64,000 nt of DNA from Erwinia amylovora (GCF_017161565.1 NZ_CP066796.1:2294001-2358000); one strand, 5' to 3'; counted from the stretch's first letter, positions 10,422 through 21,700 are shown. Translations and numbers: made by a program. Notes: generated by a model not told the origin, from the sequence alone.

Positions 10422-10446
10422 TCAGGAACTCCGGCATGCGCTTCGG

Positions 10447-11088
10447 TTATTCGAAGAACTGATTAATTTTCGCTTTCAGGATATCGATGGCAATACGATT
10501 TTTGCCGCCGCGCGGCACGATAATATCGGCGTATTGCTTAGAGGGTTCAATGAATTGCAGGAACATCGGCCGCACCGTTTTCTGGTACTGCGCCATCACC
10601 GAGTCCATCGACCGTCCACGCTCGTTGACATCACGCTTCATACGGCGCATCAGGCAAATATCGAGCGGGGTATCAACAAAGATGGAGAAATTCATCTCCT
10701 GACGCAAGCGGGCATCGGTCAATAGCAGGATCCCTTCCAGAATAATCACCTTCTTCGGTTCAAGGCGAACGCTTTGCTGCGTACGAGTATGCTCGACATA
10801 ACTGTAAACCGGTAGATCGATAGCCTTGCCTGCTTTCAGCATCTGCAGGTGCTGTAAAAGCAGGCTGTGATCCATCGCGCTGGGATGGTCATAATTGGTT
10901 TTGACCCGCTCTTCCATGGTCAGATGACTCTGATCTTTATAATAGGCATCCTCGGGGATCACACCAATGTTTTCATCGCCGACACGCTCACGAACTTCAC
11001 GATAAAGCGTACTGGCAATAAGACTTTTTCCCGAGGCGGATGCGCCTGCGATACCTACGATGACGCACTGATGCGACTTGTCAGCCAT
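10447..11088 (-). CDS. udk: Uridine kinase
   Basis: Cytoplasmic pyrimidine salvage kinase phosphorylating uridine and cytidine with GTP or ATP. Walker A '[11 protein letters not shown]' is at residues about 12-22, the nucleoside-binding segment '[11 protein letters not shown]' follows, and '[12 protein letters not shown]' provides the Walker-B-like strand. The usual 213 aa. First gene of a likely udk-dcd unit; the 270-nt region upstream, shared with the divergent PAP2 gene, should hold its promoter. Confidence 0.97.
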   Translation of the reverse strand: MADKSHQCVIVGIAGASASGKSLIASTLYREVRERVGDENIGVIPEDAYYKDQSHLTMEERVKTNYDHPSAMDHSLLLQHLQMLKAGKAIDLPVYSYVEHTRTQQSVRLEPKKVIILEGILLLTDARLRQEMNFSIFVDTPLDICLMRRMKRDVNERGRSMDSVMAQYQKTVRPMFLQFIEPSKQYADIIVPRGGKNRIAIDILKAKINQFFE

Positions 11089-11361
11089 ATTTCAAAGACC
11101 TGATTTCGAGACAGTATAAAGGGTAAGTATTCCCTGTTGATTTCCAGATACAGCATCGCCTCATCAGGCCAGTTAACGGTCAAATGATAGCAGACAACGC
11201 ATCTGCAGCTGGAAATATGAAGGGAACAGCGCCGCAATTATAGGGAGTAACCCCTTATGATGCCAGAAAAAAGCACCTCAGGTCTTTTCAGACTTTACTC
11301 TTAGGTGGCAATCGCTTTCACCGCTAAACTGGGCAACAGAAAACAGTTATAAGGAATCAGA

Positions 11362-12048
11362 GTGTTCTGGCAATTTATACACCTTCTCACCTATTTGGGT
11401 GACAGCATGTTGCTGCTGCCCACCGCGACGATCATCACACTGTTGCTGTTCTGGAAAAGTGAAGATAAACGCAGCCCCTGGTACTGGCTACTGACATTCT
11501 GCACCGCCGGCGCGCTGGTCAGCCTGTCTAAAATCGCCTTCATGGGTTTTGGCATCGGCAGCGCCCGTTTCAACTTTACCGGTTTCAGCGGCCACAGTGC
11601 CATGTCGGCAACCCTGTGGCCAGTGATGCTATGGTTGATCAGCGCCCGGCTGAGCATTGGCTGGCGCCGGGTGGCGATAATCACCGGCTATTTCATTCCT
11701 TTGTCCATCGGTGTTTCACGTTTGGTCCTTCACTACCACTCAGACAGTGAAGTCATCAGCGGATTGTTACTTGGATTTATTCTGAGCAGCGTTTATCTGA
11801 TCGGCCAGCGCCATAATCGCCTCCACGCCATCCCCACGACGCCACTGTGCCTTCTGCTGATAGTCCCCCTGCTGCTGATAACCGAGGGGCGCAAAGCCAC
11901 CACTCAGCAATTCTTGCAACACATTTCTGCGCAGATTGCCGGCATTGAACACGCCTGGACGCGCGAGAAATTACTGGGTTCGGATCAGCAAACGGCAAGC
12001 GCCCGCCCACTGAGCGTCCTGTACGGGTCAATTAAATCACCTGAATAA
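11362..12048 (+). CDS. PAP2-superfamily membrane phosphatase
   Basis: Probable integral-membrane lipid or undecaprenyl-pyrophosphate phosphatase. The PAP2 signature is readable in order: a Lys-Arg segment (KIAFMGFGIGSARFNFTG), the SGHS motif, and the third motif SRLVLHYHSDSEVISG with the catalytic His and Asp. Five or six hydrophobic segments fit the fold. The C-terminal 50 residues are extended and polar. In E. coli no such gene lies between udk and yegE, so this is a lineage-specific neighbour. The substrate cannot be told from sequence; a role in lipid-carrier recycling is inference only. Start ATG at 11362 with AAGGA upstream. Confidence 0.8.
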   Translation: MFWQFIHLLTYLGDSMLLLPTATIITLLLFWKSEDKRSPWYWLLTFCTAGALVSLSKIAFMGFGIGSARFNFTGFSGHSAMSATLWPVMLWLISARLSIGWRRVAIITGYFIPLSIGVSRLVLHYHSDSEVISGLLLGFILSSVYLIGQRHNRLHAIPTTPLCLLLIVPLLLITEGRKATTQQFLQHISAQIAGIEHAWTREKLLGSDQQTASARPLSVLYGSIKSPE

Positions 12049-12146
12049 CACAGACATTGGGAATTAGCCTGAGTAACGATTATTTCTTATGCTAGCATGG
12101 TGCAAGATTTTAAGATTATGCCTAAAAGGCACCATGCCGGAGAGTA

Positions 12147-14693
12147 ATGTCGACAGATAATTCAAGACCGTTGCTGCAACTGCGCTCGCTCTGTCTTAAC
12201 GCGCTACTGTTTGCCTGTTTGAGCTTCGTGCTCACTTTATACTGCCTTGAACTTATTAAAGTCATCGGGCAGATTTCACCGCTGTGGTTTCCCACCGCGC
12301 TGATGACCGTGGTGGTGTTCCGCCACCCGACGCGAGATTTGCCGTATCTGCTGTCAGGTTGTGTGATTGGCTTAACATGCGCTAACGTTTTATTCAGCGG
12401 TTTTTCGTTATCCAGCCTGGTCTTTCCGCTGGTCAATCTGCTACAGGCGCTGGCAGGGGGAATGCTCCTGCGTAGGTTGCTGGACCGAAACTCCCCGCTT
12501 AACTCGTTGTTGAGCTGGCTAAAAATGGTGGTGGTGGCGGGCATTTTCATCTCTGTGCTCGGGGGAGTGATGGCTTACTGGTTATTGCAGCCAGCCGCAA
12601 ACAGCACGCTTCATTTTCTTACTACCTGGACCCTCTCAGAAGCCATTGGCATGCTGGCATTGGGGCCGGTCGGCCTGCTGTGGCAAACTGATTATGTCCG
12701 TCGTCATCTGCGGCAGACTATCCTGGTTGAAACCCTGCTGACGTTAATGGCCACCCTCACCCTCTGCTGGCTGACGCTGCGCTATGCCCCTTCGCCATTT
12801 ACCTTTGTGGTGGTGATCCTGTTTTACAGCGCGGTACGCCTGCCGCGCTTTGAAGCATTCGTTGTTTATCTGGCCACTATTTCAATGATGTCGTTGATGC
12901 TGGCTTTTCAGATGATTACCCGCGATACCTCCAGCTTACAGCAGCTGATTGCCATGCCGTGGGTACCGTTCCTGTTAGCACTCATCCCCAGTCATATGAT
13001 GACGCTGGTCATGCATTCGTTTCGCGAAGAGCGGAAACACATTTCAGAAAGCGAGACCCGCTTTCGCCACGCCATGGAGTACTCGGCCATTGGTATGGCG
13101 CTGGTGTCCACCGGTGGACAGTGGCTAAAAGTGAATCAGTCGCTGGCTAAATTTTTTGGCTATACCCCGGAAGAACTGTATAACCTCACCGCGCAGCAGC
13201 TGACCCATCCGGACGACCTGGCTGCCGGAATAACCCAGGCCCGCTCGCTGCTGGCCGGTGAGATTGAAACCTACAGTCAGGAAAAACGCTATTTACGTGA
13301 GGATGGTGAGATCGTCTGGGCGCTGGTGGCCGTATCGCTGGTTCGCGACAGCGAGCAGCAGCCGCTCTATTTTATCGCGCAAATTGAAGACATTAGCGAA
13401 CTCAAACAGACTGAAAACATCAATAAACGTCTGATGGAACGCATCACGCTGGCCAATGAAGCTGGCGGCATTGGCGTGTGGGAGTGTGATTTGCAAAGCG
13501 GTATGATCAGCTGGGATAAGCGCATGTTCCAGATTTATCAGCTACCAAAAGATTCACCGATGACCTTTACAACCTGGGAAGAGCGCCTGCACCCCAACGA
13601 CAGGGAAATAGCAATTGCCCGATTCGATAATGCAATCAAGCATGCAGTGCCGGTCGATATCGAATTTCGCATCGTCACCGACCATGGTGTGCGCCACATC
13701 CGCAGCCAGTGCAATACCGTATGCGACGACAAAGGTCGCGTTGAGCGCATGCTCGGCGTTAACCAGGACATCACCTCCGTGCGGTTGCTGACCGACGCGC
13801 TCTACCAGGAAAAAGAGCGCATGCATATCACGCTAGATGCCATCGGCGAAGCGGTGATCAGCACCGATGAAAAGATGCGGGTTGCCTTTATGAACCCGGT
13901 GGCGGAAAAGATGAGCGGCTGGCTGCAACATCAGGCTTCAGGTAAGCCGATAAGCGATATTCTGCGCTTGACTCACGGCAGCGATGGCCCGGCAGCGGAG
14001 GATTTGCTTAGCTGCGATCTGGCGCAGCTGAAGAAATCAGCCGGCATGGATACCGAGCTGGTGCTGCATAACCGTTCCGGTCATCAGTTTGCGGTTAATT
14101 TCAGCCATTCACCGCTGAAAACCCTGAAAGGAGAAAGTATCGGCAGCGTCATGGTCATCCAGGACGTTAGCGAGGCGCGAGAAATGATGAGACGCCTGAG
14201 CTACAGCGCTTCGCACGATATGCTGACCCGCCTGCCCAATCGCGCCAGCTTTGAGCATCAGCTGAAGCTGTTAGTGCAGTCCAGCCCTGAACAGCAGCAA
14301 CATGCGCTGGTATTTATCGACCTCGACCGTTTCAAAGCGGTCAACGATAGCGCCGGACATGCGGCCGGCGACAGACTGCTGCGTGAAATTTCAGCAGTCA
14401 TGAAGAAGATGCTGCGCGCTGATGACGTCCTTGCGCGCCTGGGAGGCGATGAGTTCGGTGTGCTGATGCCAGCATGCCCGACAGAGCTGGCCGGCAAAAT
14501 CATCGGCTCGGTGTTAGACGCGGTTAACACCTATCCTTTCCTGTGGGATGGCCGTGAGCACCGCATCGGTGCCAGTGCCGGACTGACGCAAATCAGCGCC
14601 GACAACGCCAATATCAATGAATTAATGGCCCAGGCTGACCGCGCCTGTTATCACGCCAAACACAGCGGGCGCGGTCGGCTTTCCGTGTACTGA
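12147..14693 (+). CDS. Diguanylate cyclase with MASE1 and PAS domains (YegE/EdcE-like)
   Basis: Membrane sensor predicted to make cyclic di-GMP. An N-terminal MASE1 membrane domain (about residues 10-290, many hydrophobic helices) is followed by three PAS regions (about 300-420, 430-550, 555-680) and a GGDEF domain. The active site GGDEF is at residues 766-770, and the inhibitory I-site RxxD (RADD, 757-760) lies five residues before it, so both catalysis and product feedback look intact. The protein is 848 aa and stops just after the GGDEF domain, whereas E. coli YegE carries a further C-terminal EAL-type domain; no EAL coding is seen in the following 200 nt. This corresponds to the c-di-GMP synthase known as EdcE in E. 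amylovora, a symbol I give from memory and therefore leave out of the symbol field. Confidence 0.88.
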   Translation: MSTDNSRPLLQLRSLCLNALLFACLSFVLTLYCLELIKVIGQISPLWFPTALMTVVVFRHPTRDLPYLLSGCVIGLTCANVLFSGFSLSSLVFPLVNLLQALAGGMLLRRLLDRNSPLNSLLSWLKMVVVAGIFISVLGGVMAYWLLQPAANSTLHFLTTWTLSEAIGMLALGPVGLLWQTDYVRRHLRQTILVETLLTLMATLTLCWLTLRYAPSPFTFVVVILFYSAVRLPRFEAFVVYLATISMMSLMLAFQMITRDTSSLQQLIAMPWVPFLLALIPSHMMTLVMHSFREERKHISESETRFRHAMEYSAIGMALVSTGGQWLKVNQSLAKFFGYTPEELYNLTAQQLTHPDDLAAGITQARSLLAGEIETYSQEKRYLREDGEIVWALVAVSLVRDSEQQPLYFIAQIEDISELKQTENINKRLMERITLANEAGGIGVWECDLQSGMISWDKRMFQIYQLPKDSPMTFTTWEERLHPNDREIAIARFDNAIKHAVPVDIEFRIVTDHGVRHIRSQCNTVCDDKGRVERMLGVNQDITSVRLLTDALYQEKERMHITLDAIGEAVISTDEKMRVAFMNPVAEKMSGWLQHQASGKPISDILRLTHGSDGPAAEDLLSCDLAQLKKSAGMDTELVLHNRSGHQFAVNFSHSPLKTLKGESIGSVMVIQDVSEAREMMRRLSYSASHDMLTRLPNRASFEHQLKLLVQSSPEQQQHALVFIDLDRFKAVNDSAGHAAGDRLLREISAVMKKMLRADDVLARLGGDEFGVLMPACPTELAGKIIGSVLDAVNTYPFLWDGREHRIGASAGLTQISADNANINELMAQADRACYHAKHSGRGRLSVY

Positions 14694-14902
14694 TACCGCC
14701 ATCAACCTCAAGGCCGCGGCTGGTCAGTCGCCGGGCGCAACGGCAAAGACCGTCCTCTTTTGACCCGTACGGCTCACCTCTTACTGAGCACGGTTGATCG
14801 CGTTGGTCAGCGGTTATGAACGTGCGCAAGCCGCTGTTGCTTGCGTGGCCTGCACACTCAGGCTAAAGTCCTCCCTTTTTTTCACACTCAGCGGAGGAAA
14901 CG

Positions 14903-16255
14903 ATGTTTATCGGTTTCGATTACGGAACGGCAAACTGCTCAATGGCCATTATGGATAACGGCGCACCCAGGCTGCTGCCGTTAGAGCAGGACTCGCCTTA
15001 TTTACCTTCAATGCTGTGTGCACCAACCCGCGATGCGGTAAGTGAATGGCTGTTCCGTCATCATCAGGTGCCAACTCCACAGGCAGAGAATCAGGCGCTG
15101 CTACGCCGCGCTCTGGCTGGCAACCGTGAAGAAGATATTGAGGTCCTGCCCGGCAGCGTCAGATTTGGTCTGGCGGCGATGGCACAGTACATGGAGGACC
15201 CGGAAGAAGTCTGGTTTGTTAAATCGCCTAAATCCTTTCTCGGTACCAGCGGTTTAAAGCCACAGCAGGTGGCCTTATTTGAAGACCTGGTCTGCGCCAT
15301 GATGCTACATATTCGTCAGACGGCGGAAAACACACTTAACGACAGCGTCACCCAGGCGGTGATTGGTCGCCCGGTGAACTTTCAGGGGCTGGGTGGCGAT
15401 GAGGCCAACCGTCAGGCCGAGGGCATTCTGGCGCGCGCCGCCAGCCGCGCCGGATTTCAGGACGTGGTCTTTCAGTTCGAACCGGTGGCAGCGGGGCTGG
15501 ACTTTGAAGCGACACTGAAAAAAGAGACCCGCGTGCTGGTGGTTGATATCGGCGGCGGCACCACCGACTGTTCCATGCTGCTGATGGGGCCGCAGTGGCA
15601 CGACAAGGCCAATCGTGCGGACAGCCTGCTGGGTCACAGCGGCTGTCGCGTTGGCGGTAACGACCTGGACATCATGCTGGCGTTTAAGGAACTGATGCCG
15701 CTGCTCGGCCTGGGTGGGGAAACAGTGAAAGGCACCGCGCTGCCCGCCCTGCCGTGGTGGAATGCCGTGGCGGTCAACGATGTTCCGGCACAAAGCGACT
15801 TTTACGCCGCCGCATCGCGCAAGCAGTTGCAGGATCTGATCCGTGATGCCGCCGATCCGCACAAAGTGCAGCGACTGCTGAAAGTGTGGCAACAGCGGCT
15901 CGGCTACCGGCTGGTACACTCGGCGGAAGAGAGCAAAATTGCCCTGTCGCAGCATCCGCAGGTGCTGACCGCACTGGACTTTATCGATAGCGGGCTGGAA
16001 ACCGGGATTAGCGCAGCGGGATTAGAAGCGGCTATCAGCCAGCCGCTGGAACGCATTCAGGAGCAGGTGACGCTGGCGCTGACCACCAGCGGCACCCGTC
16101 CTGAGGTGATTTACCTGACCGGCGGCAGCGCCAAATCTCCGGTGCTGCGGGCGGCGCTGCAACAGCAGCTGCCAGATATTCTGCTAACCAGCGGTGATGA
16201 TTTCGGTTCAGTGACCGCCGGCCTGGCACGCTGGGCGCAGGTAATGTTCAGATGA
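14903..16255 (+). CDS. yegD: Hsp70-like ATPase YegD
   Basis: Putative molecular chaperone with the actin/Hsp70 ATPase fold but without the usual substrate-binding domain. The phosphate-1 motif 'MFIGFDYGTANCSMAI' begins the protein, 'VVDIGGGTTDCSM' (about residues 215-227) is the phosphate-2 loop, and 'IYLTGGSAKSPVLR' is the adenosine motif. At 450 aa it matches E. coli YegD in length. In E. coli alkA lies between yegE and yegD; here it is absent. Monocistronic, with GGAGG before the ATG. Cellular client unknown. Confidence 0.92.
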   Translation: MFIGFDYGTANCSMAIMDNGAPRLLPLEQDSPYLPSMLCAPTRDAVSEWLFRHHQVPTPQAENQALLRRALAGNREEDIEVLPGSVRFGLAAMAQYMEDPEEVWFVKSPKSFLGTSGLKPQQVALFEDLVCAMMLHIRQTAENTLNDSVTQAVIGRPVNFQGLGGDEANRQAEGILARAASRAGFQDVVFQFEPVAAGLDFEATLKKETRVLVVDIGGGTTDCSMLLMGPQWHDKANRADSLLGHSGCRVGGNDLDIMLAFKELMPLLGLGGETVKGTALPALPWWNAVAVNDVPAQSDFYAAASRKQLQDLIRDAADPHKVQRLLKVWQQRLGYRLVHSAEESKIALSQHPQVLTALDFIDSGLETGISAAGLEAAISQPLERIQEQVTLALTTSGTRPEVIYLTGGSAKSPVLRAALQQQLPDILLTSGDDFGSVTAGLARWAQVMFR

Positions 16256-16262
16256 TCGCCTC

Positions 16263-16284
16263 CGGGTGGGCTTTAATGCACCCG
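16263..16284. terminator. Small bidirectional hairpin between yegD and the aldo/keto reductase
   Basis: CGGGTG and CACCCG form a stem around a 10-nt loop in the 39-nt gap between two convergent genes. No long T-run on either side, so its strength is uncertain. Confidence 0.45.
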
Positions 16285-16294
16285 CCCATCGCTT

Positions 16295-17257
16295 TCAATA
16301 GTGGCTCGCATCCGACAGCAGACGCAGATCCTCATCCTTCAGCTTCAGCACGGCAGCCTTCGCCAGCTCATCAACCTGAGCCAGCGAGGTGGCGCTGACG
16401 ATAGGCGCGGTGATCCCCGGGCGTGCAATCTGCCACGCCAGCGCCACCTGAGTGGGTGAAGCGTGATACGTTTCGGCCACCTGTACCAGCGCGTCAACAA
16501 TTTTCAGCCCGCGTTCATTCAGGTATTTATCGACCACATCCTTGCCACGGGCGCTCTTCGCGGCATCCTTTTTGCTACGGTATTTACCACTCAGGAAGCC
16601 GCTGGCGAGTGAATAATAGTTAATCACCCCCAGCCCGTGTGCCGTGGCGACCTGCTCAAGGCCGCTTTCATATTCGGCACGGTCATAGAGATTGTATTCC
16701 GGCTGCAGGGTTTCATAACGTGCCAGGCCGTGCTCTGCACTGATTTGCAGCGCTTCTTGCAGGCGTTCGGCCGAGTAATTAGACGCACCGATAACCCGCA
16801 CTTTACCCTCTTTAACCAGCGCGTCGAATGCCCCCAGCGACTCCTGTAGCGGCGTATCCTGATCGTCGCGGTGTGCCTGATAAAGGTCAATATAGTCAGT
16901 TCGCAGGCGCTTCAGGGAGGCTTCCACCGCCTGACGAATATACTTCGCCGCCAGCCCGGTTTTACCGTCACCCAAATCCATACCGACTTTAGTGGCAAGG
17001 ATAATCCGATCGCGCTTGCCGCTGTGCTGCAGCCAGTTGCCGATAATCGTTTCTGATTCGCCGCCCTGATTGCCGGGCGCCCAGCGCGAATAAACGTCGG
17101 CCGTGTCAATAAAATTTAATCCTTTCTCCAGCAGCGCGTCGAGCAGTGAAAACGACGTTTTTTCGTCGACAGTCCAGCCAAATACATTGCCACCAAAGGT
17201 CAGTCGCGGAACCTGAATAGCGGACCGGCCCAGCGAGCGCAGATCTGAATAACTCAT
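16295..17257 (-). CDS. Aldo/keto reductase
   Basis: NADPH-dependent oxidoreductase of the AKR superfamily, a 320-aa TIM barrel. The catalytic tetrad is visible: Asp and Tyr in 'NFIDTADVYSRW', Lys in 'ILATKVGMD', His in 'LYQAHRDD'. The cofactor region 'NYYSLASGFLSGKYR' and the C-terminal 'PIVSATSLAQVDEL' follow the family pattern. I chose the ATG at 17257 (MSYSDLRSLG, preceded by GGAGAATC); the longer frame to 17353 has no family support. It is divergent from mdtA with about 250 nt between. The substrate cannot be inferred; the protein resembles the E. coli YajO/YdjG type of general carbonyl reductases. Confidence 0.85.
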   Translation of the reverse strand: MSYSDLRSLGRSAIQVPRLTFGGNVFGWTVDEKTSFSLLDALLEKGLNFIDTADVYSRWAPGNQGGESETIIGNWLQHSGKRDRIILATKVGMDLGDGKTGLAAKYIRQAVEASLKRLRTDYIDLYQAHRDDQDTPLQESLGAFDALVKEGKVRVIGASNYSAERLQEALQISAEHGLARYETLQPEYNLYDRAEYESGLEQVATAHGLGVINYYSLASGFLSGKYRSKKDAAKSARGKDVVDKYLNERGLKIVDALVQVAETYHASPTQVALAWQIARPGITAPIVSATSLAQVDELAKAAVLKLKDEDLRLLSDASHY

Positions 17258-17508
17258 TATGATTCTCCTGATTGATAAGTGGATAACGCAGCTGATAAGA
17301 CTGGCAAACAGCGTTGCATGCGCTGCGTTGATTTGTAGCATACCATTTGCCAATACTAAATTTTCTCACCGTAGCAGCTCTTATTTAAGCCGTTATCCTT
17401 ATTTCCTTCATTTTTCAGCGCCTGAAATTCGCTATCCTTGCCAGCCTGGGGGCAAGCCCTAATCCCGCCCCGCGCCCTGCTTTAATTTCACGGAGAGTAG
17501 CACCCAGG

Positions 17509-18726
17509 ATGAAAACACCCCGACGTTTCCCCCTTATCGCCTTGACGGTCGCCGCCGTGCTGACGGCTGCCGCGCTTTACTGGTGGTACAGTCACAGCAC
17601 GGCATCGACGGTGCAAAACCGCCAGGGGACAGAACAGCAGCGGGCCAGCAACAGCCAGGGTAGCGCAAAGCGCGCGGGCAATGCGCCGCCGGTTCAGGCC
17701 GCTGAGGCGCTACGTCAGAACGTGCCGCAGTATTTGTCCGGGCTGGGCACGGTGACTGCGGCCAATACCGTAACGCTGCGCAGCCGGGTCGATGGCGACC
17801 TAGTCGCCCTGCATTTTAACGAAGGACAAGAGGTCGCAGCCGGGCAGCTGCTGGCTGAAATCGATCCGCGCCCGTACGAGGTCGCTTTAATGCAGGCCGA
17901 GGGACAGCTGGCGAAAGATCGGGCAACGCTGACCAATGCCCGCCGCGACCTGGCGCGTTATGAAAAACTGGCGCAAACCCAGCTGGTTTCTGCCCAGGAG
18001 CTTGACACCCAGCGCGCGCGCGTCAGTGAAACGCTTGGCACGATCAAAGCGGACGAAGGCAGCGTGGCCAGCGCCAGGCTCAACCTGACCTACAGCCGCG
18101 TGACCGCCCCGATTGCTGGCCGGGTCGGCCTGAAGCAGGTCGACGTTGGCAATTATGTCAGCAGTGGCGATGCCAATGGCATTGTGGTGATTGCTCAGAC
18201 TCATCCTATCGATCTGGTCTTCAGCCTGCCGGAAAGCGATATCGCCAGCGTCCTTAGCGCACAGAAAAACGGCAAGCTGCCGGTAGAAGCCTGGGATCGC
18301 AATAACAAAAACCTGCTGACCCGGGGAACGCTGCTCAGTATGGACAACCAGATCGACAGCACCACTGGCACCGTCAAGCTGAAAGCGCGCTTTGATAATC
18401 AGGACGACCGCCTGTTCCCCAACCAGTTTGTTAACGCACGGCTGAAGATCGGCACGCTGGAAGATGCCATCGTTATCCCGGCGGCGGCATTGCAGATGGG
18501 CAACGAAAGCCACTTTGTCTGGGTGATTAACGGCGACAGCACGGTCAGCAAAAAAATCGTGGCGTCCGGCCTGCAGGGCAGCGGGCAAGTGGTGATTAGC
18601 GCCGGGCTGCAAGCCGGTGAAAAAGTCGTGACCGACGGTATTGACCGCCTGACCGATGGCGCGCAGACAGAAATCGTGCCCGCTCAGGCCAGCACCCCGC
18701 TGCCCGCCAGTGGAGCCAGCAGCTGA
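17509..18726 (+). CDS. mdtA: Multidrug efflux membrane-fusion protein MdtA
   Basis: Periplasmic adaptor of the MdtABC-TolC tripartite RND pump, which exports novobiocin, bile salts and, in Erwinia relatives, plant phenolics. One N-terminal membrane anchor (residues about 8-25) is followed by a low-complexity linker, the lipoyl/barrel-sandwich motifs ('[36 protein letters not shown]' region), an alpha-hairpin and the beta-barrel domain ('LPESDIASV', '[10 protein letters not shown]'). 405 aa. Stop and mdtB start overlap (the final A of mdtA's TGA is the A of mdtB's ATG), indicating translational coupling in the mdtABC operon. Confidence 0.95.
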   Translation: MKTPRRFPLIALTVAAVLTAAALYWWYSHSTASTVQNRQGTEQQRASNSQGSAKRAGNAPPVQAAEALRQNVPQYLSGLGTVTAANTVTLRSRVDGDLVALHFNEGQEVAAGQLLAEIDPRPYEVALMQAEGQLAKDRATLTNARRDLARYEKLAQTQLVSAQELDTQRARVSETLGTIKADEGSVASARLNLTYSRVTAPIAGRVGLKQVDVGNYVSSGDANGIVVIAQTHPIDLVFSLPESDIASVLSAQKNGKLPVEAWDRNNKNLLTRGTLLSMDNQIDSTTGTVKLKARFDNQDDRLFPNQFVNARLKIGTLEDAIVIPAAALQMGNESHFVWVINGDSTVSKKIVASGLQGSGQVVISAGLQAGEKVVTDGIDRLTDGAQTEIVPAQASTPLPASGASS

Positions 18727-21700
18727 TGCAGGTTATGCCCCCATCGCCCGGCGGCGGCCCGTCACGCCAGTTTATTCTAAGGCCGGTCGCCACCACGCTG
18801 CTGATGATAGCCATTTTACTTGCCGGGATTATTGGCTACCGCGCCCTGCCGGTTTCTGCGCTGCCGGAGGTAGATTATCCCACCATCCAGGTGGTCACGC
18901 TGTACCCGGGGGCCAGCCCGGACGTGGTAACCTCGGCAATTACCGCCCCGCTGGAGCGCCAGTTCGGGCAGCTGTCCGGTCTGAAACAGATGGACTCGCA
19001 AAGCTCGGGCGGCGCCTCGGTGATCAACCTGCAATTCCAGCTGAACCTGGCTTTGGATGTTGCCGGGCAGGAAGTACAGGCGGCGATAAACGCCGCGACC
19101 AACCTGCTGCCAGACGACCTGCCCAACCAACCGGTTTACAGCAAGGTCAATCCGGCCGATCCGCCGATGATGACGCTGGCCGTCACCAGCTCCACCATGC
19201 CAATGACCCAGGTTGCCGATATGGTGGAAACCCGCGTGGCGCAGAAGATATCCCAGGTTTCCGGCGTGGGCCTGGTGACGCTTTCCGGCGGACAACGCCC
19301 GGCGGTGCGGGTGAAACTGAACGCGCCGGCGCTGGCCGCGCTCGGCATCAGCAGCGAAACGGTGCGCAGTGCGATCGGCAATGCCAACGTCAATTCGGCA
19401 AAAGGCAGCCTCGATGGCCCGGAACGTTCAATTACCCTGTCAGCCAACGACCAGATCAAAACCGCTGATGGCTTCCGCCAGCTGATTATCAGCTATCAAA
19501 ACGGATCGCCGGTACGCCTCGGCGATGTCGCAACGGTTGAACAGGGGGCGGAAAACAGCTGGCTGGGTGCCTGGGCCAACCGCCAGCCGGCAATCGTGCT
19601 GAACGTGCAGCGCCAGCCGGGGGCCAACATTATTGCCACCGCCGATCATATCCGTCGCCTGCTGCCGTCACTGACCGCCTCGCTGCCAAAATCGGTCGAG
19701 GTTAAGCTGCTTAGCGACCGCAGCAGCCTGATCCGCGCCTCGGTGCGTGATGTGCAGTTCGAGCTGCTGCTGGCGCTGGCGCTGGTGGTGATGATTATCT
19801 CCCTTTTTCTGCGCAACCTGGCGGCTACCCTGATCCCGGCGGTGGCGGTACCGCTGTCGCTTATTGGCACTTTTGCGGCGATGTATTTCCTCGGTTTTTC
19901 GCTCAACAATCTGACGCTGATGGCGCTAACCATCGCCACCGGCTTTGTGGTCGATGACGCCATCGTGGTGGTGGAAAATATCTCACGCCACCTCGAAAAG
20001 GGCGATAAACCGCTGGCGGCGGCGCTGAAGGGAGCGGGCGAAATCGGCTTTACCATTATTTCACTGACTTTCTCGCTGATTGCGGTGCTGATCCCGCTGC
20101 TGTTTATGGGCGACATCGTCGGCCGCCTGTTCCGCGAATTTGCCGTCACCCTGGCCGTGGCGATCCTGATTTCGGCGTTTGTCTCACTGACGCTGACGCC
20201 GATGATGTGCGCCCGAATGTTAAGCGCCGGGTCGCTGCGCCAGCAGAACCGCTTCTCGCGCGCCAGCGAAGCGCTGTTTGACCGCATCATTGCCCGCTAT
20301 GGCCTCCTGCTGCAACGCGTGCTGCATCATCCCTGGCTAACGCTCGGCGTGGCGCTTGGCACCCTGGCGATCACCGTGCTGCTGTGGATCAGCATCCCGA
20401 AGGGGTTTTTCCCCCTGCAGGATAACGGCATCATCCAGGGTACGGTGCAGGCCCCACAATCGGTTTCCTATGCCAATATGGCGCAGCGCCAGCAGGCGGT
20501 GGCCTCGGTAATTATGCAAGATCCGGCGGTACAAAGTCTGACCGCCTTCGTCGGCGTGGACGGCAGCAATCCGGCGATCAACAGCGGACGGCTGCACATT
20601 AACCTGAAACCGCTGGACCAGCGCGACGACCGTATCAGCGCAGTGATAGCTCGCCTGCAACAGCAGGTTGCAAAGCTGCCCGGCATCCGGCTCTACCTGC
20701 AGCCGGTGCAGGATCTGACCATTGATACCCAGGCCAGCCGCACCCAGTACCAGTTCACCTTACAGGCCGGCTCGCTCGACGCGCTTAGCCTGTGGGTCAC
20801 TAAACTGCTGGCGGCGTTGCAGGGTTTACCTGAACTGCGGGACGTCAGCAGCGACTGGCAGGATCGGGGGCTGGAAGCTTACATTCGCGTTGATCGTGAC
20901 AGCGCCAGCCGCCTCGGCATTTCGCTGGCCGATGTGGACAACGCGCTGTATAACGCTTTCGGCCAGCGGCTGGTGTCCACCATTTTTACTCAGGCAAACC
21001 AGTATCGCGTGGTGCTGGAACACGACACGGCGGCCACGCCGGGGCTGGCGGCGTTGCAGAACGTGCGTCTGAAAAGCAGCGATGGCGGCAGCGTTCCGTT
21101 GAGCGCCATTGCCAGCGTTGAACAGCGTCATGGCGCACTGAGCATTAATCACCTCGACCAGTTCCCGTCCACCACTTTCTCGTTCAACGTCAGCGACGAC
21201 GCTTCGCTGGAACAGGCGGTGGATGCCATTAGCCTGGCGCAGCAGAAACTGGCGATGCCAGCGGATATTACCACCCGGTTTCAGGGCAGCACGCTTGCCT
21301 TTAAGACGGCGCTTGCCAACACCGTATGGCTGATCGTCGCCGCTATTGTGGCGATGTATATTGTGCTTGGCGTGCTGTATGAGAGCTTTATCCACCCGGT
21401 GACCATCCTTTCTACCCTGCCTACCGCCGGTGCCGGTGCGTTGCTGGCACTGATGATCGCCGGCAACGAGCTGGATGTGATCGCCATCATCGGTATCATT
21501 CTGCTTATCGGCATAGTAAAGAAAAATGCCATCATGATGATCGACTTTGCGCTGGCTGCCGAGCGTGATCAGGGAATGATGCCGTATCAGGCCATCTATC
21601 AGGCCTGCCTGCTGCGCTTCCGTCCAATCCTGATGACCACGCTGGCCGCGCTGTTTGGCGCGCTGCCGTTGATGCTAAGTCACGGCGTGGGGGCCGAGTT

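Noticed and set aside
15305..15955. 216-codon antisense frame within yegD
   Set aside because: Shadow of a well-supported Hsp70-like gene.
17380..17508. BaeR binding site in front of mdtA
   Set aside because: A T-rich stretch is present, but it does not fit the published Bae box well enough to call.
20826..21395. 189-codon antisense frame within mdtB
   Set aside because: High-GC shadow of the true gene; no start signal or recognisable family.
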